Assembly: GCA_016191395.1 (NCBI GenBank)
Contig: JACPOS010000009.1
Location: forward strand, 62,001-126,000
Source: Chloroflexota bacterium
GTDB lineage: Bacteria; Chloroflexota; Limnocylindria; Limnocylindrales; CSP1-4
DNA length: 64,000 nucleotides
Direction of reading: 5' to 3'
In this document: piece by piece, positions 16,797 to 24,969 of the stretch
Numbering within the stretch: position 1 is the first letter of the stretch
Layout: each line of letters starts with the position of its first letter
Made by a program: the position numbers and the translations under genes
The notes under the pieces: generated by a model
The model's database searches: none
What the model saw: only the letters and a program-made list of their open reading frames with translations
What the model was told of the DNA's origin: nothing

Positions 16797-17342
16797 GCGG
16801 ATGTCCCTCCGACGGCGCTGCGTGCGTCAGCGTCGATCGCGGCGCGGATGGCGCGATGGGCGTGATGGAGTCGGGCTCGGATCGTGCCCCCCCGCGACGC
16901 CGAGCGTCTCAGCGATCTCGGCGGGCTCGTATCCGAGGAAGTGGCGAAGGACGAGGATCGCCCGCTCGTCCGGCTTGAGCCGTCGGAACGCGCGATCGAC
17001 CACATCGCGGTCCACCACGCCGGCGAGCGGGTCGCGGGCGTGCAGACCGTCGGGGTCAAGAAGCTCGAGCTTGGCATACCGGCGCCGGTCCCTTCGCCCG
17101 TGCTCGATGCACATGTTGGCCAGCACGCGCTGGATCCAGAAGTCGAACCGGTCCGGATCGCGGAGGTCCGGCAGGTCACGCCAGGCGATCACCAGCGCGT
17201 CCTGCAGGGCATCCTCGGCCCGGTCGACGTCGTGGAGGATCCGTCGGGCGATCGCGAACAGGCGATCGACGCGCGCGCGGACCAGGTCCATGAAGGCGAC
17301 CTGGTCGCCACGCTGCGCCGCGATCACGAGCTCTCGATCCAC
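16793..17342 (-). pseudogene. ECF sigma factor, frameshifted at a seven-C run, copy 1
   Basis: Sigma-70 family ECF protein with region 2 (LFAIARRILHDVDRAEDALQ, then AWRDLPDLRDPDRFDFW) and region 4 (PDERAILVLRHFLGYEPAEI). After AETLGVAGG the frame shifts at a run of seven C (plus strand, 16887-16893) and the uncorrected frame ends at 16827. With six C the protein continues as GTIRARLHHAHRAIRAAIDAD, matching the paralogue at 18376, and stops with a 4-bp overlap of its partner gene. GTG start at 17342. The break is either a sequencing error or true slippage or decay; the gene looks intact otherwise. Confidence 0.8.
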
Positions 17343-17410
17343 CGCCGGTCACCCTTTTTGACGTCCATCGGGGGCGTCGTCCAGTGATTCAGGCGGATGG
17401 TGCGACGTTG

Positions 17411-17418
17411 GCGTTGAA
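17411..17418 (-). promoter_or_regulatory. Candidate ECF recognition element upstream of sigma copy 1
   Basis: TTCAACGC on the minus strand, 69 bp before the GTG, preceded by GGAATC. Similar TTNAACGC words lie upstream of the two other ECF genes in this window, so this may be an autoregulatory -35 element. Based on three sites only. Confidence 0.3.
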
Positions 17419-17530
17419 AGATTCCTGGACTCGCGCGCTTTCGCGCCAAACGAGCCTTCGATGCAGAGATGGCGAATCGCCGCCGGCCGAAGGCCGACGG
17501 CGATCCCTGAAAGCGACCGCGTCGCGGGCT

Positions 17531-18379
17531 TCAGCTCGACGGCGATGCCGTCGGTGCGACGAACTGCACGGTTGCAAGGACCACGTCGAGCGCTGCCGTG
17601 GCGGCGTCGAAGTCCGCGTTCGGTCCGTTCACCACAATGATCACGCCGTCACCCGTGAGTCCCGGGACGACGATGAAGCGAACCCGATGACCCTCGTCGC
17701 CCTGGTCGTAGAGCCAGGCCCCAGTGCCGTACCTCAGGAAGTCCCGCTTCGCCGTCCCCGTCTTCCAGGTGAACTCCGCATCGACCTCCGTGCCGGTCCG
17801 GCCGCCAACGGTGACGGTTCGCGTCTGGACGGCGGTGAACTCCGGTCGTTGCCGGGCCCACGCAACGAAGTCCGCCGGCACCGTGATCCACGGACCGTCG
17901 ACGGTCGCGCCGCCGGGCAGGGTCACCACGCTGAGCGGGTGGAATCCGAGATCGACGTTCGTACCGTTCCAGAACAGCTCAAGGTTGGTGGGATCGCTCA
18001 TGCCGTAGGTCCAGCCGCCGGAGAGCGTCAGCGTGAGCGGCACGAGCAACCGGGTCCCATCGATGAAGCCCGGGGCGGGTGATGGGCTGGGACTCGGCGC
18101 AACGGTGGGCGCGGGAGTCCCGGTTGGGGGTGGGCCACCGACGGACGGGCCTCTCGGGAGCAGGTTGTAGCCGACGACGGCCACGACAAGAACAGCGGCG
18201 GCCGCAAGGCCGATCGTGAGTGCGCGCATTGGAAACCTCCGAAGGAGGCGCCGCGAGCGCCGCTGGGGACGCAGGCTGATCCGGCGGGCGACGACGTCCG
18301 CGACGCGGTCAGGCATCACGGCCGGGCCGTCCTCGAACCAGTGGCCGAGCGCGCGATCGATGTCGGAGCGATCGTTCAT
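17531..18379 (-). CDS. Membrane-anchored partner of ECF sigma factor (putative anti-sigma), copy 2
   Basis: A 282-residue protein with the same plan as the partner at 15885: a head (DIDRALGHWFEDGPAVMPDR, then RPQRRSRRLLRRF), one transmembrane helix (LTIGLAAAAVLVVAVVGYNLL), a Pro/Thr/Ser-rich linker and an external domain of about 180 residues with no recognised family. The ATG overlaps the stop of the upstream ECF sigma gene by 4 bp, so the two are translated together. Likely sequesters the sigma factor and senses something outside the membrane; both points are inferred. Confidence 0.65.
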   Translation of the reverse strand: MNDRSDIDRALGHWFEDGPAVMPDRVADVVARRISLRPQRRSRRLLRRFPMRALTIGLAAAAVLVVAVVGYNLLPRGPSVGGPPPTGTPAPTVAPSPSPSPAPGFIDGTRLLVPLTLTLSGGWTYGMSDPTNLELFWNGTNVDLGFHPLSVVTLPGGATVDGPWITVPADFVAWARQRPEFTAVQTRTVTVGGRTGTEVDAEFTWKTGTAKRDFLRYGTGAWLYDQGDEGHRVRFIVVPGLTGDGVIIVVNGPNADFDAATAALDVVLATVQFVAPTASPSS

Positions 18380-18939
18380 GCCGAAGGTCCTCCGACAGCG
18401 GCCGTGCGTTCGTCAGCGTCGATGGCAGCGCGCATGGCGCGGGTTGCATGGTGGAGTCGAGATCGGACCGTTCCCGCCGGCTGGCCGAGCACTTCGGCGA
18501 TCTCGGAGGGTTCGTATCCGATGTAGTGGCGAAGGACGAGGATTGCGCGCTCCTCGGGGATGAGCCGTCGGAACGCACGATCCAGCTGGTCACGATCGGC
18601 GACGGTGAGGTAGTCGTCCGACGACCGCGGCGGGTCGATCGTGAGCACGCGAACGTGGGCAAGCCGGCGTCGCTCACGAGTCGCGTGGGCGATGCAGACG
18701 TTCGTGAGGATGCGGTGAATCCAGGCGTCGAATCGGTCCGGATCGCGGAGGTCCGGGAGGTCACGCCAGGCGATCACCAGCGCGTCCTGCAGGGCATCCT
18801 CGGCCCGATCGACTTCCCGAAGGATCCGGTGGGCGATCGCGAACCACGAGTCGCCACGGGCGCGTACCAGGTCGACGAACGCCGACTGGTCGCCATCCCG
18901 CGCTGACTCGACGAGCTCCCGATCCACCATCGCACCCAT
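18376..18939 (-). CDS. ECF-type RNA polymerase sigma factor, copy 2
   Basis: 187 residues. Region 2 is visible as LVRARGDSWFAIAHRIL and DRAEDALQDALVIAWRDLPD, region 4 as PEERAILVLRHYIGYEPSEI followed by VLGQPAGTVRSRLHHATRAM, the DNA-binding helix-turn-helix. It directs RNA polymerase to stress or envelope-type promoters. ATG at 18939 gives MGAMVDRELV; a second ATG three codons later aligns better with the paralogues. Paired with the membrane partner at 17531 and clearly paralogous to copies 1 and 3. Confidence 0.9.
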   Translation of the reverse strand: MGAMVDRELVESARDGDQSAFVDLVRARGDSWFAIAHRILREVDRAEDALQDALVIAWRDLPDLRDPDRFDAWIHRILTNVCIAHATRERRRLAHVRVLTIDPPRSSDDYLTVADRDQLDRAFRRLIPEERAILVLRHYIGYEPSEIAEVLGQPAGTVRSRLHHATRAMRAAIDADERTAAVGGPSA

Positions 18940-18994
18940 CGTGGACGCCCAGTGGGGACGTCGTCCGGTGGTATTGGTAGATGTCGCCCGCGCA

Positions 18995-19003
18995 GCGTTG
19001 GAA
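18995..19003 (-). promoter_or_regulatory. Candidate ECF recognition element upstream of sigma copy 2
   Basis: TTCCAACGC on the minus strand, 56 bp before the sigma start, similar to the words upstream of copies 1 and 3 but with one extra base. Confidence 0.25.
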
Positions 19004-19026
19004 AACTGCGCGCCGACTTCGAAACC

Positions 19027-19390
19027 TTAGTCCAGCAGGCGGAAGACCTCGCGCTCGCCCTCGATGCCCTTGAGCGCGTGCATGCCACGTGATTCGAACG
19101 CGTGGCCCGACCCGGCGAGCAGGTCGTGCGTCACGCCGGAGATGAGGACCTCACCCGGTCCCGCGAGGCTCATCACCCGCGCCGCGAAGTGGACGGCGAC
19201 GCCGCGGATGTCGTTCGGGACCAGCTCGATCTCGCCGGTATGCAGGCCCGCCCTGATCTCGACCCCCGCGTCCCGGACGCGCTCGGCCATCGCGGCGGCG
19301 CATTCCACGGCGCGGGCGGGGCTGTCGAAGACGGCCATGATCCCGTCACCGGTCCCGACGTGCGCCGGATTGTGGCACTCGACCGCGGAG
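19027..19390 (-). pseudogene. Remnant of a class III adenylate/guanylate cyclase domain
   Basis: The C-terminal two-thirds of a class III cyclase catalytic domain: HVGTGDGIMAVFD (second metal Asp), AGLHTGEIELVPNDIRGVAV, HFAARVMSLAGPGEVLISG, ending ALKGIEGEREVFRLLD. The first third, with the first metal-binding Asp (FADxxGST), is absent; sequence upstream becomes antisense of the cNMP-binding gene at 19457. No good start codon precedes the homology. It is therefore most likely a truncated relic, perhaps of a cyclase once paired with that neighbour. Catalysis as it stands is not expected. Confidence 0.65.
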
Positions 19391-19456
19391 TCGAAAACTC
19401 CTGTTCGCAGCCCCGGGAGCGCGGTATCCTCCCCGCACTCAGCACGAGGGAGCCCA

Positions 19457-19882
19457 ATGGCGTCCAGTGATTCGAAGGTCGCTCTGATCGGGTCGGTCTC
19501 GCTGTTCAAGGGTCTCAGCCGCAAGGAGCTGGAGCAGATCGCCCAGCTGGTCGACGACGTGGACATCCCCGCCGGCAAGGTGCTCGTCCGCCAGGGCGAG
19601 AACGGCGCCGAGATGTTCATCATCGCCACAGGAAGCGTCCGGATCGAGCGCAACGGGGAGTTCATCCGGGACGCCGGGCCTGGGACGGCAATCGGCGAGA
19701 TGGCGCTCCTGTCCGAAGGCCCGCGCACCGCCACCGTGACGACCAACGAGCCCACACGCATCCTCCTCGCCGGGCATCGCGAGTTCCACCAGCTCATGGA
19801 GGAGCACCCGACGATCCGCCTTGCGATCCTCGGCGGGCTCGCCAGCAAGATCCGCATGCTCGACGAGGCCGAAGCGCACTAG
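19457..19882 (+). CDS. Stand-alone cyclic-nucleotide-binding domain protein
   Basis: A 141-residue protein consisting of one CRP-type cNMP-binding domain (about 15-130) with no DNA-binding domain. The phosphate-binding cassette is AIGEMALLSEGPRTATVTT, keeping the Gly-Glu and Arg that contact the cyclic nucleotide. The N-terminal helix (SVSLFKGLSRKELEQIAQL) is typical of these domains. GAGGGAG lies before the ATG. It would act as a receptor or adaptor controlled by cAMP or cGMP. It diverges from the cyclase relic. Partner proteins are unknown. Confidence 0.85.
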   Translation: MASSDSKVALIGSVSLFKGLSRKELEQIAQLVDDVDIPAGKVLVRQGENGAEMFIIATGSVRIERNGEFIRDAGPGTAIGEMALLSEGPRTATVTTNEPTRILLAGHREFHQLMEEHPTIRLAILGGLASKIRMLDEAEAH

Positions 19883-19911
19883 CTGGTCGTGGGCATCCGG
19901 CCCGAAATGCT

Positions 19912-19941
19912 ATTGACTGATGCGTACAGTCAATCAATAAT
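19912..19941 (+). promoter_or_regulatory. Sigma-70-like promoter with embedded palindrome upstream of tetR-type gene
   Basis: A perfect inverted repeat ATTGACTG-N7-CAGTCAAT spans 19912-19934. Within it TTGACT (19913-19918) and, 17 bp on, AATAAT (19936-19941) form a near-consensus promoter. The expected start of transcription falls at about the GTG at 19949, implying a leaderless message, and the palindrome covers the -35 box, as expected for an autorepressor site. Confidence 0.7.
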
Positions 19942-19948
19942 CCGCGGC

Positions 19949-20578
19949 GTGGCACCCCGGACGTACAAGCTCGGCAAGCGCGCGGACACCACCGAGGCGA
20001 CGCGACAGCGGATCCTCGACGCGACCATCGACCTGTACCGCACGCATGGCGTGGCGGCCACCACGCTCAAGGCGATTGCCGGCGCGGCGGACGTATCGCG
20101 CGGCACGATCCTCAACCACTTCGGGTCGGCCGATGGCCTGCTGGGTGCGGTGCTCGACCACGTGGTGGCGACGTTGGAGCTGCCGGACCCGCGGATCTAC
20201 GAGGGCCTGTCGAGCCGCGACGACCGGATTCGTGCGTTCGTCCACGCCTCGTTCGACTTCCAGGAACGCAGCGAGCACTGGTGGTCCATGTTCGAGCAGG
20301 AGATGCACCGGCCGGAGCTCCAGCAACGCGAGGCCGGCTACTGGGCCGAGCTCGCCACGATGCAGGCCGCGGCCCTCGGGCCGGACCTCGGCGACGACCC
20401 GGCGGCCAACGCCGTGCTCGTGAGCGTCATCCATCCGGCTACGGCCGGAACGTTTGCCTGGGCATTCGAGCAGGCGGGCCTCCCTCGCGGGGATGCCCGA
20501 ACCCTGCTGGCCGATCTCGCCGTCGACGCGGTCCGACGTATTGCCGACCGCAAGCTGGGGGAGGGAGGGTTGCAGTGA
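19949..20578 (+). CDS. TetR-family transcriptional regulator
   Basis: A repressor of about 209 residues with a TetR helix-turn-helix (RILDATIDLYRTHGVAATTL, DVSRGTILNHFGSADGLL) and a divergent C-terminal ligand domain. GTG at 19949 is preferred since the frame upstream crosses the promoter and palindrome at 19912-19941; the longest frame would start at 19889. It probably binds that palindrome and controls itself plus the two membrane-protein genes downstream, the first of which overlaps it by 4 bp. The ligand is unknown. Confidence 0.85.
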   Translation: MAPRTYKLGKRADTTEATRQRILDATIDLYRTHGVAATTLKAIAGAADVSRGTILNHFGSADGLLGAVLDHVVATLELPDPRIYEGLSSRDDRIRAFVHASFDFQERSEHWWSMFEQEMHRPELQQREAGYWAELATMQAAALGPDLGDDPAANAVLVSVIHPATAGTFAWAFEQAGLPRGDARTLLADLAVDAVRRIADRKLGEGGLQ

Positions 20579-20964
20579 ACCGGAGGCTCGCACAGGTCCA
20601 TGCCGCGGCGGCATGGTTGTTCGTGGCATCGATCATCGTCCAGGTGTTCCTGATCGGCGCAGCGCTTCGTGAGCTGGGTGGGTCGGGCAACCTCACCGAC
20701 CACATCAACTTCGGCTACACGTACGTGGGCATTGCCGCGCTGCTGGTCGTCGTGACCGCGGCCATCGCGCGCGCAGGCCGGCGGGCGATCGGGATCAGCG
20801 TGGGCCTGCTGGTGCTGTACGTCGTGCAGACGTCCCTGCCGTACGCGAAGGAATCCATTCCCTGGATCGCAGCCCTGCATCCGGTGAATGCCCTGGTGCT
20901 GTTCGCCCTGTCCATCTGGTACGCCCGACGCGCCTGGCAGGCGTCGTCGGCAGTCGCCGCCTGA
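20575..20964 (+). CDS. DUF6220-like four-helix membrane protein
   Basis: 129 residues, starting at GTG inside the TetR stop (GTGA overlap) with GGAGGG upstream. Four hydrophobic helices are clear: AAAWLFVASIIVQVFLIGAAL, YVGIAALLVVVTAAIA, ISVGLLVLYVVQTSLP and VNALVLFALSIWYARRAW. The pattern, with an invariant-looking His in LAQVHAAAAW and HINFGYTYV, resembles DUF6220. Function unknown; co-transcription with the TetR gene suggests it is part of the response that regulator controls. Confidence 0.7.
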   Translation: MNRRLAQVHAAAAWLFVASIIVQVFLIGAALRELGGSGNLTDHINFGYTYVGIAALLVVVTAAIARAGRRAIGISVGLLVLYVVQTSLPYAKESIPWIAALHPVNALVLFALSIWYARRAWQASSAVAA

Positions 20965-20996
20965 GCCCAAAACAGGATCGAGGAGGGAGCACGGGA

Positions 20997-21500
20997 ATGG
21001 ACCTGACGCCGTACATCACGTGGATTGTCTTTGCGCACGTCGTCGGCACGTTCATGTTCGCGGCCGGCCACGGCGTGTCCATGTTCGTCGTCTTTCGCGT
21101 TCGGAAGGAGCGGGATCGCGCGCGCCTCGGCGCGCTGCTTGACCTGTCCGGCTGGTCGCTCGGCATCGCGGGCATCGGCCTGCTGATCCTGTTCCTGTCC
21201 GGGATCCTCGCCGGCATCGTCCTTGGCTCGTGGGGCAAGTGGTGGATCTGGATCGCGCTCGCGCTGTTCATCGTGATCGCCGGGTTGATGACGCCGGTGG
21301 GCGGCAAGTACCTGACGGGGATCCGGGCCGCCCTCGGGCAGCGGACGCGCGGTCTCAAGCCTGCGGACCCTGATCCGGTTCCAGCCTCCGACGCCGAACT
21401 GGAGCGGCTGCTCGTCTCCAAGGCGCCGGAGAACCTGCTCCTGCTGGGCGGCGGCGGCTTCCTCGTGATCCTCTGGCTGATGATGTTCCGCCCGTTCTGA
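20997..21500 (+). CDS. Predicted integral membrane protein, DUF2269-like
   Basis: A 167-residue protein with four hydrophobic segments: ITWIVFAHVVGTFMFAAGHG, WSLGIAGIGLLILFLSGILA, WIWIALALFIVIAGLM and a C-terminal LLLLGGGGFLVILWLMMFRPF. The His in WIVFAHVVG and AAGHG could bind a cofactor. A very good AGGAGGGAG site precedes the ATG, 32 bp after the preceding gene, so it is likely the third gene of the TetR operon. The family assignment is tentative; no function is proposed. Confidence 0.65.
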   Translation: MDLTPYITWIVFAHVVGTFMFAAGHGVSMFVVFRVRKERDRARLGALLDLSGWSLGIAGIGLLILFLSGILAGIVLGSWGKWWIWIALALFIVIAGLMTPVGGKYLTGIRAALGQRTRGLKPADPDPVPASDAELERLLVSKAPENLLLLGGGGFLVILWLMMFRPF

Positions 21501-21552
21501 CGGGCACCTCGCCGGGGCCGCGTCCCCGGCCCGCGGCACTAGACTCCGATCC

Positions 21553-22593
21553 ATGCGGATCGCCCACGTTCGCGAGCGAAACGGGCCGGCCGGAGCGCCG
21601 TGGCGTCTCGTCGCGGCGCCGATCGGCGGCGACTCGTGGCTGGACCTGGAGCCGGCGCGCCGGCGCCTGAACGCGGCCGATCCTCGCCGCGCGCACAACT
21701 CGACGCTCTTCCGCCAGCCGATCACCACCATGGACGAGGTTCTCGCCCGCGGTCTCCGTATCGAGGCGCTCGGCGAGCTCCTCGAGGGGTTCGGCGGGCG
21801 CGCGGATGCGCTCGACTCCGAGGACGACGCCGTCCTGGCAGCGGCGAACCTCGCGTTCGGGCCGCCCGTGCTCCGACCGCCGTCATTCCGCGACTTCTAC
21901 GCCTTCGAGCAGCACGTCGCCACGATGTGGGGTCGCCGCGGCAGCGAGATCCCGGAGGCGTGGTTCCGCCTGCCGATCTTCTACTTCTCGAACGTCTCGG
22001 AGCTGCGCGGGCCGGGCGATCCGGTCTGGGCGCCGCGCGGCAGCACGGAGCTGGACTTCGAGCTGGAGGTCGGCGCGATCGTGGACACGTCCGCGTACAA
22101 CCTGACCGACGAGCAGGCCGCCGAGGCGATCGGCGGCTACCTGATCGTGAACGACTGGTCCGCCCGCGACCTGCAGCGCGACGAATCAACCGTCCGACTT
22201 GGACCTGCGAAGGGCAAGGACTTCGCGCTCACGATCGGGCCGTGGATCGTCACCCCGGACGAGCTGGCGGATCGATGGCCTGCCGGCGCGACCGCGCCGG
22301 ACCTCACGATGACCGCGACGGTCACGGGCGCGGACGGTCGAGTAACCGAGGTGTCACGCGGCTCCTGGTCGATCGCGCGCTACACCTTCGGCCAGATGCT
22401 CGCCCGCGCATCCGCGGACGTGCACGTGCGCCCCGGCGACCTCCTCGGCAGCGGGACCGTTGGCACCGGCTGCCTGCTCGAGGTCAAGGGCGCGACCCTG
22501 GGCCGCTGGCTGGAACCCGGCGACACCGTGCGCCTGGAGATCGAACGCCTTGGGGTCCTCGAAACGCCGATCGTTGCGCGGGGGGCGACATGA
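21553..22593 (+). CDS. Fumarylacetoacetate hydrolase-family protein
   Basis: A 346-residue enzyme of the FAH superfamily, which cleaves C-C bonds next to 1,3-dioxo groups. Metal-binding residues are visible in ELDFELEVGAIV (two Glu) and VNDWSARDLQRDE (Asp), with the catalytic His in RDFYAFEQHVATMW. With hppD and hmgA nearby the natural guess is fumarylacetoacetate cleavage, the final step of tyrosine breakdown, but the superfamily also holds decarboxylases and other hydrolases. It overlaps the next gene by 4 bp. Confidence 0.82.
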   Translation: MRIAHVRERNGPAGAPWRLVAAPIGGDSWLDLEPARRRLNAADPRRAHNSTLFRQPITTMDEVLARGLRIEALGELLEGFGGRADALDSEDDAVLAAANLAFGPPVLRPPSFRDFYAFEQHVATMWGRRGSEIPEAWFRLPIFYFSNVSELRGPGDPVWAPRGSTELDFELEVGAIVDTSAYNLTDEQAAEAIGGYLIVNDWSARDLQRDESTVRLGPAKGKDFALTIGPWIVTPDELADRWPAGATAPDLTMTATVTGADGRVTEVSRGSWSIARYTFGQMLARASADVHVRPGDLLGSGTVGTGCLLEVKGATLGRWLEPGDTVRLEIERLGVLETPIVARGAT

Positions 22594-23714
22594 CCGAGGG
22601 ACGCGATTCGCAACGTATCTCCCCGCCGGCGTTACCGGCCGGCATCGACACGCCGGCCGTGGTCATCGACCTCGACATCGTGGAGCGGAATGCCCACCGG
22701 CTCGGCGACGAGCTGAGCCGGCGTGGGATCGCGCTGCGCCCGCACGCCAAGACGCACAAGAGCGTCGCGCTGGCACGACTGCAGCTGGAGGCGGGTGCAC
22801 GAGGGCTGACCGTGGGCAACCTGGGCGAGGCGGAGGTCTTCGCCGCGGGTGGGCTCGACGACCTGTTCATCGCCTACCCGATCTGGGCGGACGGCCCGAA
22901 GGCCGCGCGTCTCAGGGCCCTCCACGACCTGGACAACCTGCGCCTGGCGGTTGGATTCGACTCGATCGCCGGCGCAGAGCGTCTCGCTGCCGCGGTGGCC
23001 GGCTCGAGGCGGCGCCTCGCCGTCATCCTGGAGCTGGACCCGGGCAACCGCAGGACCGGCGCGCCCGCCCAGGCCGCCGGGTTGATCGCGGCCGCGGCGC
23101 GCGAGCTGGGCCTGGACGTCCGGGGCGTGTTCACCCACGGCGGCCACGCGTACGGCCCGGGCGCCGCGGGACCGGCTGGAGCGGACGAGGTCGCAACCCT
23201 GACCGCGGGCGCCGCGGCGCTTGCGGCGGAGAACATCGAACCGGTCGTCGTGAGCGCCGGCTCCACGCCCACGCAGCTCACGGCGGCCGTTGCGCCCGTG
23301 AACGAGATCCGCGCCGGCACGTACCTGATCGGCGACCGCCAGCAGTGGTTCATTGGGGCCGTGCCGGACGACGGCGTCGCGATCGCCGTTGCGGCGACGG
23401 TGGTGTCGACGGCCGTCGACGGACAGGTCGTGATCGATGCCGGGGCCAAGACGCTGACCAAGGACGTCGCCTCGTACCTGACGGGCCACGGCGTCATTCC
23501 CGCCTACCCGGAGGCGGTCATCGAGCGCGTGTCCGACTACCACGGCATGGTCCGGATCCCGCCCGGCACCCCGCGCCCGACCCTCGGCGAGATCGTGGCG
23601 GTGATCCCGAACCACGTCTGCCCGGTCATCGACCTTCGCGACTCGTTCGTCGCGACACGGAGCGGCACGATCGTCGGCATCTGGCCGGTGGATGCTCGCG
23701 GCCGCAGCGGCTGA
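22590..23714 (+). CDS. D-threonine aldolase / D-serine dehydratase-like PLP enzyme
   Basis: A 374-residue fold-type III PLP enzyme. The alanine-racemase-like barrel starts near residue 20 with DTPAVVIDLDIVERNAHRL; the PLP lysine is in LRPHAKTHKS. The C-terminal domain ends in the metal-binding motif IPNHVCPVIDLRDS, typical of D-threonine aldolase and eukaryotic-type D-serine dehydratase. It would split D-threonine into glycine and acetaldehyde or deaminate a D-amino acid; which one cannot be told. ATG overlaps the upstream FAH-family stop (ATGA). Confidence 0.85.
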   Translation: MTEGRDSQRISPPALPAGIDTPAVVIDLDIVERNAHRLGDELSRRGIALRPHAKTHKSVALARLQLEAGARGLTVGNLGEAEVFAAGGLDDLFIAYPIWADGPKAARLRALHDLDNLRLAVGFDSIAGAERLAAAVAGSRRRLAVILELDPGNRRTGAPAQAAGLIAAAARELGLDVRGVFTHGGHAYGPGAAGPAGADEVATLTAGAAALAAENIEPVVVSAGSTPTQLTAAVAPVNEIRAGTYLIGDRQQWFIGAVPDDGVAIAVAATVVSTAVDGQVVIDAGAKTLTKDVASYLTGHGVIPAYPEAVIERVSDYHGMVRIPPGTPRPTLGEIVAVIPNHVCPVIDLRDSFVATRSGTIVGIWPVDARGRSG

Positions 23715-23876
23715 CCACGCTGATCCCGCCGGAACTGTTCCAGCGCCAGCTGGAGAGCCTCCCACGGAGACTTCGATCGGGGGCCTCGAGATGCGCGAAT
23801 GGGCAGGATCCTTGGCCCCAAAGCACGCCGAGGTCTACCCGCCGGAGCGCCGGATCGCGAATACCCTGACTTGACC

Positions 23877-24866
23877 ATGATGACTCACCGGCCCCTTGCA
23901 CCATCGGAAGGTTCGACGTCACGGCCAAGGGATGCGCACGGTCAGGCTCCGTATCGTGAACGGCGTGGCGGCGGAACGAGCCTTCAGCGCGCCCCCCAGC
24001 TCCTCGAAGCGAACCAGTTCAACTCCGGCGATCTCCTGCGGCTCCAGGGGACAGCCGGAAACCGCGCCGTGCAGCGCCTCGTCGCCGGCCTACCGACGGT
24101 CCAGCGGGAGCCGGTGCCGCCACCCCAGGCTGGTGCCGAGAAGACACCGGTCAATGGCAAGGGACCGGTCGGGGGAGCCGGCGGGCCATTGCCGCCGGGT
24201 TCCAAGGTTGAGGTGAAACCCCCCGCGACCCCGCCCGCACCCGAAGCCGGCGGGGAAGAGGAAGAGGAGAAGGCCATCGAGTTCCACGCCGAGGTGTCCG
24301 GGTCGGCCACGGCAACTCGCGTCGGTGAGGAACCGACCGAAGGCAAGGGCGCCGGGACGATCGAGGGAGGCCTTGAGCTGCCCAAGGCGAGGCTCTGGGA
24401 ATCGACGCCAGGCAAGCCCGGCGGCGCGCGCTGGAGGCTGTTGACCAACCCCGAGTTCCACGTGGCCCTCGGGGGCGAGATCGAGAAGGGCAAGGTCAGC
24501 CCAGGGCTTCGGGCCGAGGTCGGCATCGATATCGTGCGGCTGACGGTCGGGCCCTGGGCCTATCGGCTGGCCGCGGTCGGCGGAGAGTACGCGACGGACG
24601 AGGGACTTACAGCGAAGGTCGGCGGCGGCGTGGAGAAGGAGCTGCCGAAGACGAGTGGCTTCGGATTCAAGGGTGAAGCGGCAGCGGGCCTTGGCGCGAA
24701 GGGGCCGTCCGGCGAGGCCGCGGCGCGGCTCATCTACTCGCCGCAGGCGGAGGGTGGTCCCGTCCGGCTGTATTTCTTCGGCGAGGTCAAGGGTTCGGTC
24801 GCCAAGGACGGCTCGGACGTGGAAATGGCCGGGACGGGAACGCTGGGCGGCGGCATCAAATTCTGA
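23877..24866 (+). CDS. Protein with AGNxAV motif of contractile-injection-system cargo
   Basis: A 329-residue protein. The disordered N-terminus contains SLQRAPQLLEANQ and then LLRLQGTAGNRAVQRLV (53-69), the L-Q-x-x-A/GGN-x-A-V motif seen near the N-termini of DUF4157 and other proteins linked to extracellular contractile injection systems. A Pro/Gly and poly-Glu linker (80-132) follows, then about 200 residues of alternating beta-type sequence rich in Gly, Ala and Val, ending in GGGIKF. No catalytic motif was recognised. ATG at 23877 is used; another follows directly. No eCIS structural genes lie in the window, so delivery is only a hypothesis. Confidence 0.6.
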   Translation: MMTHRPLAPSEGSTSRPRDAHGQAPYRERRGGGTSLQRAPQLLEANQFNSGDLLRLQGTAGNRAVQRLVAGLPTVQREPVPPPQAGAEKTPVNGKGPVGGAGGPLPPGSKVEVKPPATPPAPEAGGEEEEEKAIEFHAEVSGSATATRVGEEPTEGKGAGTIEGGLELPKARLWESTPGKPGGARWRLLTNPEFHVALGGEIEKGKVSPGLRAEVGIDIVRLTVGPWAYRLAAVGGEYATDEGLTAKVGGGVEKELPKTSGFGFKGEAAAGLGAKGPSGEAAARLIYSPQAEGGPVRLYFFGEVKGSVAKDGSDVEMAGTGTLGGGIKF

Positions 24867-24969
24867 ACGCCCGATGGCCGTCGGGCCGTCGGAGGATTGA
24901 CAGCGACGAGCTCCAGGTGAGCGCCGGCGCATAGAATCCGACTGCCAACCTGGAGGCCACCTCGACCTG

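Noticed and set aside
23877..24866. A complete contractile injection system
   Set aside because: Only the cargo-like protein is present; no sheath, tube, baseplate or assembly ATPase in the window.
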